From the NCBI GenBank assembly GCA_045117315.1, contig JBGUNJ010000054.1:1-29519 (forward strand): 29,519 nt of DNA. Direction: 5' to 3'. The stretch comes from CAG-791 sp045117315 (GTDB taxonomy: Bacteria > Bacillota > Clostridia > Lachnospirales > Lachnospiraceae). The notes under the pieces were generated by a model. That model saw nothing but the letters and a program-made list of their open reading frames with translations, was not told the DNA's origin and ran no database searches. Every line of letters starts with the position of its first letter. Positions within the stretch are counted from its first letter, which is position 1. This document shows positions 23,233 through 29,519 of the stretch, one piece after another. The translations under genes were made by a program, and so were the position numbers.

Positions 23233-25941
23233 ATGAAAAAACAAAGGTTATGTAAGCTGCGTACTGCGGCTGCTGTATTGGCTGCCGCCCTGATCCTGTC
23301 GGGAACCCTGTCTGCCTGCGGCAGTTCCTCCGGCACCGGGAACGGGACTACCGGTAACGACGGTTCCACAGCTGCTGCCGCTGGTTCACAATCCCCGTCA
23401 GGCAGCGGAACTGAACCTGCTGAAACTGCGGACAATAATGATTCTGTGCCCGCAGTAACATCTCTGGATTCCACAGCTGTCTATAAGGACGGGGAGGAGA
23501 CTGTCCTTGATACGGACGAGCTGACTATAGCAGTCACGGGCTATGATCCCGCATATGTCAATACCTGGGCAAAAGACGACCCATCGGATGATATTACGGA
23601 TTTTGCCATGAAAATGAGTCTGGAAAACAAGACGGAAAAGGAAATAGAGGTCGTTTATTCCTGCGGCAGCGTCAACGGGTTCGGCGTTGCGGAACCTGAG
23701 TTCTATACAGAAGAAAGAGATTATGCAGCATCCTGGCTGGAGATTCCTGCAGGTGAAAAAATCAATGTCCAGCTGGAATATCCGGTCTCAACACTGACCG
23801 GTGCCGGAATCACTTCTGTAGATGAGATCAGCTTCACACTGTCAGACCGGACAGAATGGAACAGTGAAAAGGAAATTGGTACATTTACGGTCTATCCCAC
23901 AGGCAAAAAGCCGGAGGAGATCGTGAAGGCGGTTCCCGTATCTGTGGATGATTTGAATATCCTGGAAGATAATGACGAGTTTACATTTGCAACATTCAAA
24001 GACCCGGAAAAAGCATCACCCATGTTCTATCCTGTAACAGTGCAGGATAACAGGATCAAATTCTATGCCGTGAATAAAACAGAAGATCCTGTCACTTTCA
24101 TAATATATAAAGCGGCAGTGGACGGCGTTCCCTTCTATGAATATAATATCTATGAGGACGAGGATGGAAATGAGCAAAAGAAAAAAAAGTTTTTAAACGG
24201 GGGAGAGTGGGGTACAACAACAATCATGACATGCATGCCCGGATGCGCCGCAGTCGGGTCCTTCTGGCTGGATGAAGATTTCATGTCTGAGAACAGCATC
24301 AACAGTTTCGGGGATATATCCGCATTTTCTTTCCAACTCGGTGTTAAGAACCGGGAAGAGGCTCTTTTCTGCCGAACCCTTGCCTGCAATCCCGGAGGAG
24401 GCAGTCTGTCAGCAGAGGCAGCAGCGGATGCAGAGGATTCTAATAATAAATCTAAATCTGAGTTTCAGACAGCTGACTATGTCAAGACCCGGGATGTTGT
24501 GGCGGATACAGATCAGTTTAAAATCACATCAATCGGCTATGATCCCGCATATGTAAATCCCAAAACCTGGGGGGAGGGATTTCTGATCATGCTGGAGATT
24601 GAAAATAAGACAGAGAAAGAATACCAATACGGCTTTTTAAACTGGAACGATTATGCCGCAGTGAACAGGCTTTTCGGATTTCCGATTGAAGCCGTAAAGG
24701 ATTGTGTGGTTCCTGCCGGAGGCAGGAAGGAACTGTCTTTATTCGTAGACACAACTTATCTTTCGGACTATCCTGTAAAATCAATCGATGAAGTACGCTT
24801 TATGTTCAGGGCAGAATCTTCTGAGTTTCGCAAAGCATCCGAAGAATCAGATAATGAGAAAAGGGATGCCTTATATCAGACAGATCGATTTGAAAAATAC
24901 TGCGCGGTCTTTCCTACAGGAATGAAGGCGGAAGATATTATTCCGGCTGTATCGCTGGACAATCCCCTGGACTTTGAGAAGATATCGTCCGGCTATTCTG
25001 CCGAGATCGATAAAATTTATACACTCGCTTTTAAAAAGGGGAAAAACGGAGTCTATAATAACGGGCTGGATCCCTGGGTCTCCAATAATGATCCGGAAAG
25101 AGGAGTGTATGCTGCCCTCTATGAGGTACAGATCAATGAAAAGGATGCAGTGGAAAAAAGCCAGGAGTCAGACGATGTAGAAGAATATCACTATAATATC
25201 GCAGATATGCTTCCGCCCCTTTGCGTCGCGGGAAAGGACCTGTTTAATAAATACAGAGAATTAGAAGAAGAATTAGAAGGCTGGTCGAGTGATGGACGTG
25301 ATGGACTTTTTATCAACCGGGAAGTGCTCAAAGACAATGGTGTAGATAAAGAGGAGGATATAATAGTTGGTTTTGAAATCTATGTAGAGCAGCATCCGGA
25401 TTCCTATACTGAACGAGGCGATTTTCCCGGATACCTGACAACGAGATATCCTGTCCATATCGGAAAAGATGATACGGATGCCTCTGATTCATCTAATGAT
25501 TCATCCGATGAAAAGACCGTTTCATTCGAGACCACAGATCTGGAAGGCGGCGCGGTAAAGAGCAGTGACCTTTTCAAGGACAGCAAAATCACCATGATCA
25601 ATCTGTGGGCAACATGGTGCGGACCCTGCGTAAAAGAAATGCCTGATCTGGCCAAACTGAGCCGCGAATATGAGAAGAAGGGATGCCGTATCATCGGGAT
25701 CTGCCTGGATGGCGCGGAAGAGAAGGATGAAGCCATACAGATTTTGAAAGATAACGGCGTTGAGTATCTGAACCTCATCGCTCCGGATAATATTGATGAT
25801 GTACTCCCGTCCAGTGTTATTCCGACAACCTATTTTGTGGACAGTGAAGGGGCTATTCTGGTGAATTCTCCGGTACAAGGCGCAGCGGTTGAGGCGTATC
25901 CTGAGATACTGGATGATCTGCTCGAGATGCTGGATAAATAA
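23233..25941 (+). CDS. Lipoprotein with two kinase-E-ectodomain-like repeats and a C-terminal thioredoxin-like (TlpA/ResA) domain
   Basis: A 902-residue exported protein, start set by AAGGAG. The signal ends in the lipobox LSAC (about 26-29), so it should be anchored outside on the membrane. Two related regions follow (about 75-390 and 415-740); each contains a GYDPAYVN motif, ENKTEKE and a YPTGKKPEEIV or FPTGMKAEDII motif, the same landmarks as the kinase E C-terminal domain. The last 150 residues are a TlpA/ResA-like thioredoxin domain with the active site WATWCGPC (about 791-798) and the cis-proline region SVIPTTYFVD. Likely a redox-active surface protein that shares a ligand or partner with kinase E. 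It is the last gene before the strong terminator at 25986. The role is inferred. Confidence 0.92.
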   Translation: MKKQRLCKLRTAAAVLAAALILSGTLSACGSSSGTGNGTTGNDGSTAAAAGSQSPSGSGTEPAETADNNDSVPAVTSLDSTAVYKDGEETVLDTDELTIAVTGYDPAYVNTWAKDDPSDDITDFAMKMSLENKTEKEIEVVYSCGSVNGFGVAEPEFYTEERDYAASWLEIPAGEKINVQLEYPVSTLTGAGITSVDEISFTLSDRTEWNSEKEIGTFTVYPTGKKPEEIVKAVPVSVDDLNILEDNDEFTFATFKDPEKASPMFYPVTVQDNRIKFYAVNKTEDPVTFIIYKAAVDGVPFYEYNIYEDEDGNEQKKKKFLNGGEWGTTTIMTCMPGCAAVGSFWLDEDFMSENSINSFGDISAFSFQLGVKNREEALFCRTLACNPGGGSLSAEAAADAEDSNNKSKSEFQTADYVKTRDVVADTDQFKITSIGYDPAYVNPKTWGEGFLIMLEIENKTEKEYQYGFLNWNDYAAVNRLFGFPIEAVKDCVVPAGGRKELSLFVDTTYLSDYPVKSIDEVRFMFRAESSEFRKASEESDNEKRDALYQTDRFEKYCAVFPTGMKAEDIIPAVSLDNPLDFEKISSGYSAEIDKIYTLAFKKGKNGVYNNGLDPWVSNNDPERGVYAALYEVQINEKDAVEKSQESDDVEEYHYNIADMLPPLCVAGKDLFNKYRELEEELEGWSSDGRDGLFINREVLKDNGVDKEEDIIVGFEIYVEQHPDSYTERGDFPGYLTTRYPVHIGKDDTDASDSSNDSSDEKTVSFETTDLEGGAVKSSDLFKDSKITMINLWATWCGPCVKEMPDLAKLSREYEKKGCRIIGICLDGAEEKDEAIQILKDNGVEYLNLIAPDNIDDVLPSSVIPTTYFVDSEGAILVNSPVQGAAVEAYPEILDDLLEMLDK

Positions 25942-25985
25942 TTCGTGACGTGATTACAAATGATCCGTGGCAGGAACATAAAAAG

Positions 25986-26031
25986 GCGGTTCTCCATTCC
26001 ACAGAAGCGGATGGAGAGCCGCTCCTTTTTT
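25986..26031 (+). terminator. Strong intrinsic terminator closing the signalling locus
   Basis: Arms GCGGTTCTCCATTC (25986-25999) and GGATGGAGAGCCGC (26009-26022) pair over 14 positions with two G-T pairs, followed by TCC and six T (26026-26031). It stands 45 nt past the stop of the thioredoxin lipoprotein gene and is the only clear + strand terminator after 7368. Confidence 0.9.
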
Positions 26032-26040
26032 ATCGCAGCG

Positions 26041-26118
26041 TTATATATACACGCCCTTGGGGGCGTGTACAGCCTGTCTTTCGCCTGACGGCGAACGGCA
26101 GCCGGTGGGAGTATTAAC
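26041..26118. repeat. Possible IS200/IS605-type end remnant
   Basis: A 9-bp stem TACACGCCC-TTGG-GGGCGTGTA (26048-26069) is followed about 35 nt later by CCGGTGGGAGTATTAAC (26103-26119). The GGTGGGAGTA text is shared with the hairpin at 1850-1861. Both resemble ends of IS200/IS605 elements, but no tnpA or tnpB lies nearby. It may be a palindrome-associated non-autonomous element. Confidence 0.4.
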
Positions 26119-26168
26119 ACGGCTATACAATGTGTTTTCCACCCTGCGGCGGACACAGGCCGGTGCGC

Positions 26169-26188
26169 AAGACTCGCGGGCGAGTCTT
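26169..26188. repeat. Palindrome of the GACTCGCGGGCGAGTC family
   Basis: Perfect arms AAGACTCG (26169-26176) and CGAGTCTT (26181-26188) around CGGG, preceded by GTGCGC. It shares its core with the elements at 12619-12638 and 16786-16805. Confidence 0.85.
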
Positions 26189-26207
26189 AAATCTGAGAAG
26201 CACACAA

Positions 26208-26288
26208 ATAAAGAAAACCTGCTATAATTGTACCCATGAGTTATTTGTGGAATTGAACGGCACTGTCCGGACCGGGCATTTATGTTAG
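26208..26288 (+). pseudogene. Decayed 5' end of a further zinc-ribbon kinase gene
   Basis: Read from 26208 the frame gives I-K-K-T-C-Y-N-C-T-H-E-L and, after a short insertion, N-G-T-V-R before a TAG at 26286. This matches the start of kinase F (MKTCYNCFHELGDTVR) and of kinase B (MKKTCFNC) residue by residue. The start codon position reads ATA, not ATG, and no kinase domain follows. The match also holds at DNA level (AAAACCTG, CATGA). It is best explained as the remnant of a lost or deleted paralogue. Confidence 0.75.
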
Positions 26289-26311
26289 TGAAAGAAAGGG
26301 AAACCCGGTCC
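26269..26311 (+). promoter_or_regulatory. Leader hairpin before the secreted repeat protein
   Basis: Perfect 8-bp arms GGACCGGG (26269-26276) and CCCGGTCC (26304-26311) with a 27-nt loop, ending about 15 nt before the ribosome binding site AGGAGG of the next gene. It could affect translation. No promoter of the usual kind was identified between the terminator at 26031 and this gene. Confidence 0.4.
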
Positions 26312-26335
26312 GCTGATGGTCCACACAGGAGGAAT

Positions 26336-28186
26336 ATGATGAAAAAGAAAAAAGCACCTGCCGCTGCCCTGTCTGTTTTTTCGGCTGTATTAACTGCAGG
26401 TACGATTTGTGCAGCTTCCGTTCTGCCTGCTTTTCCCGTCTTTGCGGCCGCGGTACCAAACGGAAATACTGCAGTGGAGGCATCTCAGAGCGAAACAGCA
26501 GGAAGCACCGCGGAAGCGGCATCTAAGAGTGAGACCGCGGCAAGCGCAGTGGAAACGGCTGCACAGAGCGTGACCGCGGCAGGCGCCGCGGAAGCGGCAG
26601 CTCAGAATGAAACCGCTGGCAGCGCCGCAGAAGCGGCATCTCAGAATGAAACCGCTGGCAGCGCCGCGGAAGCGGCATCTCAGAATGAAACCGCGGCAGG
26701 CGCTGCGGAAGCGGCATCTGAGAGCGTAACTGCGGCCGGTACTGCGGAAGCGGCATCTGAGAGTGCAACAGCTGCCGATACCGCGGAAACAGATCCTGTC
26801 CGCCAGCTCCTGGAAGAGTATGCGGGTAAACTGGATAACCTCTACGGAAAGACATATACAGGATATCTGTGGGATGTGAAGAAAGAGGAATTCAGCAGCC
26901 GGCAGGGATATGACACGACAGAAATACCTGCATCTGACGCGGCCTTCAGAATCGATGACTATGATCAGGACGGAACTGCTGAACTCCTGGTCGTCTCTGT
27001 CAAAGAGGATTCGACGCTCAAGCTTACCATGTATGAGGTCGTAGACGGGCAGGAGGTTTTCCCGGCAGATTCATACGATGCAGCGGTAAAGCAGTACGAC
27101 AAGGACTTCGGAATCTATGCCGCGGAACAGGGACCTGGATATACCAGTGTCTTTTCCTATGATAAGGGCGGACCCTGCATCGGTATTGACAGCATGGGAT
27201 TAGGTATGCAGGCAACCGGAAGAATACGGAATATTCTCACTGTAAAATATGACGGAAATCATTTCCTGCAAGAAGGAGAAGCCTATGTTGACAGGACTTC
27301 GGGCAGTTATTTTAACGAGGCAGGGAGAACAATCCGCGGGAAACTGGAATCCTTTGGAACGAATCCCCTGATGGACACAGACGTGGAACGTATTTTCCTC
27401 GGCTATGCCATCGACAAATACCTCCCCGATGCCCGGGAGATTATGAGGACGGATACGGTCACTGTATATGATACTGATCAGTATTCCGAATGGCTGAAAA
27501 AAGGCGCTCCCGATAAGCTGGAGGCTACGTCTATCCATTTTGCGGAGCAGAACGAACTCTACAGCACGGAAATGAATGACCGCTTTTCCGGAATGCTCTC
27601 CAGCCATATCGGCAGAGAACTTAAATTTGCCGACGAACTGGGCAACCAGGGTACGGTGGACTGGTCAACAGAACTGATCGCGTATGGAGAAAGCGGAAAC
27701 CTGTTCAAGTCCGGATACACATATGTCTCTCCGGATGAGGAAGCCAGGGAGAAGGAAGTCGAGTTCAAATATAACAAGCTTTCCCTCTATTTCTGGGAGA
27801 CAGAAGAGGGAATCTGGCTGCTGCCGGAAATGAAAGATGAAGAGAGAGCCCTTCTTCTGAAAGATGGGACTCTGCCCGAAAATGCCGAACTGGTATACAG
27901 TGAAACAGAGCATCCGGATCCGCTCGAACCTTCAGCAGAGGGCGGCCACCGGTCCATTGAAAAATACTCCGGGAATATACAGGCCTATAGTGATATTGTG
28001 ATTTACAGGGCATACAATATACCCGGCAAAGACCTGGAATCCCGCGACTGCACCAATATTATCTGGAAAAAGGACACAGGGCTGATCGGATACCAGCACA
28101 GCAGTACACCTGCGGGCGCGGACTTGATCCGCGCAAGGGACTCAAAGTATGTGGAAGCAGATGGCATGAGGCTCGAAGTCAAGTGA
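26336..28186 (+). CDS. Secreted protein with eight Ala-rich 13-residue repeats and an uncharacterised C-terminal domain
   Basis: A 616-residue exported protein. ATG 26336 (or 26339) follows AGGAGG directly; the longer in-frame reading from 26282 is rejected. Signal peptide about residues 1-38 (ends FPVFAAAVPNG). Then come eight 13-residue repeats (about 50-153), consensus SQNETAGSAAEAA, a low-complexity stalk or linker. The remaining 460 residues are not recognised; they include a calcium-loop-like DDYDQDGTAELLVVS (about residue 205), seen in many clostridial secreted proteins. There is no LPXTG anchor and no membrane helix at the C terminus. It lies after the terminator of the kinase locus and the kinase remnant, so its link to the locus is only by position. 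Confidence 0.85.
   Translation: MMKKKKAPAAALSVFSAVLTAGTICAASVLPAFPVFAAAVPNGNTAVEASQSETAGSTAEAASKSETAASAVETAAQSVTAAGAAEAAAQNETAGSAAEAASQNETAGSAAEAASQNETAAGAAEAASESVTAAGTAEAASESATAADTAETDPVRQLLEEYAGKLDNLYGKTYTGYLWDVKKEEFSSRQGYDTTEIPASDAAFRIDDYDQDGTAELLVVSVKEDSTLKLTMYEVVDGQEVFPADSYDAAVKQYDKDFGIYAAEQGPGYTSVFSYDKGGPCIGIDSMGLGMQATGRIRNILTVKYDGNHFLQEGEAYVDRTSGSYFNEAGRTIRGKLESFGTNPLMDTDVERIFLGYAIDKYLPDAREIMRTDTVTVYDTDQYSEWLKKGAPDKLEATSIHFAEQNELYSTEMNDRFSGMLSSHIGRELKFADELGNQGTVDWSTELIAYGESGNLFKSGYTYVSPDEEAREKEVEFKYNKLSLYFWETEEGIWLLPEMKDEERALLLKDGTLPENAELVYSETEHPDPLEPSAEGGHRSIEKYSGNIQAYSDIVIYRAYNIPGKDLESRDCTNIIWKKDTGLIGYQHSSTPAGADLIRARDSKYVEADGMRLEVK
26483..26794 (+). repeat. Eight 39-bp tandem repeats
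   Basis: Exactly eight units of 39 bp (312 bp) code the Ala/Glu/Thr/Ser repeats of the secreted protein. Units 4 to 6 are nearly identical in DNA (for example GCGGCATCTCAGAATGAAAC), showing recent amplification. No partial unit is left at either end. Confidence 0.93.
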
Positions 28187-28244
28187 GAACCACGCCGTCC
28201 ATGCCGGGATACACAGATAACCGGTTCTCCGGAAAGGAGCTGCT

Positions 28245-28532
28245 ATGCAAGATACCCAGATTGCCGTCCGATACTGCGGGGGGTGCAGCACAACCTATGA
28301 CCGGGAAGCAGCGGTAAAGCAGCTGCAGGATCTTATGCCGGAATATTCCTTTGTCATTGCTGAGCCGGGTAAACGCTACAGGGCCGCGCTGATCGTCAAC
28401 GGGTGTTTTTGCGCATGTACATCGACATTGACGCTGGCTGTTCCAAAAGACAGGCAGGTCAGCATCGAAGGGTTCCCGGATCTGATTTCCGCCCGCGACC
28501 GCCTCAGGGAAATACTCAGCACCCGCACATGA
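28245..28532 (+). CDS. Small cysteine-rich protein with CGGC motif, function unknown
   Basis: A 95-residue protein with AAAGGAG before ATG. It starts QIAVRYCGGCSTTYDREAAV and later has NGCFCACTS. Small proteins with RYCGGCNxxYDR near the N terminus and NGC..C in the middle occur in many anaerobic Firmicutes; their function is not known to me. The four-cysteine layout could bind a metal or an Fe-S cluster. It is followed 42 nt later by the phosphoesterase gene. Confidence 0.75.
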   Translation: MQDTQIAVRYCGGCSTTYDREAAVKQLQDLMPEYSFVIAEPGKRYRAALIVNGCFCACTSTLTLAVPKDRQVSIEGFPDLISARDRLREILSTRT

Positions 28533-28574
28533 GAAATGTTTGAAGAAGCACATCCGGGAGGGGGAGGACTGATC

Positions 28575-29318
28575 ATGAGCTTATACGCAATCGGAGATCT
28601 GCATCTTCATTTTCAGTCTGTCCTGAAAGCGCCCGGGCAGCTGCACGGGAGAGTGTGGAAAAACCATGAGCAGAAGTTCCTGAAAAACTGCAGTAAACTG
28701 ATCGGGCCGGATGATACGCTGGTTCTGGCAGGAGACCACAGCTGGGGAAAAAATCTGGCGGAGTGCGGGGAGGATCTGCGGTATATCATGGATCTTCCGG
28801 GGCGCAAGATCCTGACCAGGGGCAACCACGATATGTTCTGGGATGTAAAAAAGACGAGACAGCTGAACGAGCAGTTCAGCCCGGCGCTGACATTTTTGCA
28901 GGACAGCTATGAATCCTACCGGGACTACGCCATCGTGGGCACCAAGGGCTTTACTTTTGAGGGACCTTTTTATCTGGACCGCCGCGGGCGGATCACCGGA
29001 TGGGACGAGCGGGAGGAGGAGCGCGCGAAAAAGCTGGTCGCCAGGGAACAGGCGCGTCTGCGCAAGTCATTTGACCTGGCACAAAAAGACGGATACCGGA
29101 AATTTATCATGTTTCTGCACTACCCGCCGACCAACATTCTGGAGGAGAGAAGCTGCTTTACCGATATGGCGGAGGAGTACGGAGCGGAGCAGGTTATCTA
29201 CGCCCACTGCCACGGGGAATCCAGGTTCCACGACAGTATTATGGGAGAATTCCGCGGAGTCCGCTACAGTCTGGTATCGGGCGACTATCTGCGGTGGAAT
29301 CCCATGAAGGTCCTGTGA
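28575..29318 (+). CDS. Calcineurin-like metallophosphoesterase
   Basis: A 247-residue cytosolic protein with the full set of metal-site motifs: GDLHLH (7-12), GDHSWG (about 56), RGNHDMFWD (about 84), LHYPP (about 183) and AHCHGES (about 213). These place it in the calcineurin-like phosphoesterase superfamily, which cleaves phosphomono- or diesters with two metals. The substrate cannot be told from sequence. The start at 28575 is set by GGGAGG and by MSLYAIGDLHLH being the usual N-terminal beta strand; an upstream in-frame ATG at 28536 is less likely. No obvious link with the kinase locus. Confidence 0.92.
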   Translation: MSLYAIGDLHLHFQSVLKAPGQLHGRVWKNHEQKFLKNCSKLIGPDDTLVLAGDHSWGKNLAECGEDLRYIMDLPGRKILTRGNHDMFWDVKKTRQLNEQFSPALTFLQDSYESYRDYAIVGTKGFTFEGPFYLDRRGRITGWDEREEERAKKLVAREQARLRKSFDLAQKDGYRKFIMFLHYPPTNILEERSCFTDMAEEYGAEQVIYAHCHGESRFHDSIMGEFRGVRYSLVSGDYLRWNPMKVL

Positions 29319-29519
29319 TCATCGTTACGGCGCTCCAAAAAACAGGCGGGCCTGAACTCCTGTAACCGATCATACCGGGCAGACATCAGATATAACCTTA
29401 AGAATGCACATATTCCTCTGCTGTGATATAGTTATGATGTAAAGGTCAAAAGCCAGGAAAAGGCTCTGAGTCTCGTCAGTATGCACAAACAACCGCAGGA
29501 CCATTGCGAGCGGCCGGTA
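29319..29519. other. 3' flank, no gene seen
   Basis: About 200 nt without a supported reading frame. TATAGT (29427-29432) and TATGAT (29433-29438) could be -10 boxes for a gene beyond the window, but neither has a good -35. Confidence 0.35.

Overview
The window looks like chromosomal DNA of a Gram-positive anaerobe of the Clostridia, most likely Lachnospiraceae. Pointers are strong AGGAGG-type ribosome binding sites, lipobox and Sec signals without outer-membrane features, a folD gene paired with a separate clostridial-type fchA cyclohydrolase, and many proteins of types common in that family (zinc-ribbon Ser/Thr kinases, Sel1 repeats, VWA and FHA proteins). The taxonomic call is inference; there is no rRNA or tRNA in the window.

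Region 1 (1-2040, minus strand) is a fchA-folD one-carbon operon. The FolD protein appears to have lost the residues that give FolD its cyclohydrolase activity, which would explain the neighbouring FchA. A 15-bp minisatellite separates the two genes.

Region 2 (2170-25940) is the striking part: a large phospho-signalling locus of about 24 kb. It holds five Ser/Thr kinases of one family (2290, 5292, 14402, 16918, 20125), each starting with a small cysteine zinc ribbon. One is soluble, one has a coiled coil plus two membrane helices, and three have one membrane helix followed by different predicted extracellular parts (two Sel1-repeat arrays, one propeller-like array plus an Ig-like domain). Between them lie a secreted-VWA/TM/cytoplasmic-FHA protein, a secreted HtrA-like protease/TM/cytoplasmic-FHA protein, two soluble zinc-ribbon/FHA proteins and two PP2C phosphatases. 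The locus ends with a lipoprotein that fuses domains homologous to one kinase ectodomain to a thioredoxin-like domain, followed by a strong terminator at 25986-26031. A divergent gene (3680-4999, minus) may be its regulator. An identical 19-nt element stands upstream of the first kinase and of the VWA-FHA gene, which suggests co-regulation.

The simplest model (inference): kinases and protease/VWA proteins sense events outside the membrane, kinases phosphorylate threonines in the zinc-ribbon/FHA linkers and elsewhere, the FHA domains read those marks, and the PP2C enzymes erase them. The layout recalls the VWA-kinase-PP2C 'TerY-P' triads but has no Ter genes and many more parts.

Region 3 (25942-29519) holds a decayed 5' end of another kinase copy, hairpin-rich intergenic DNA, a secreted repeat protein, a small cysteine-rich protein and a metallophosphoesterase. 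Spacers throughout the locus carry a family of GC-rich palindromes and one 120-nt cloverleaf-like element. No CRISPR array, intact transposase, tRNA or rRNA was seen.
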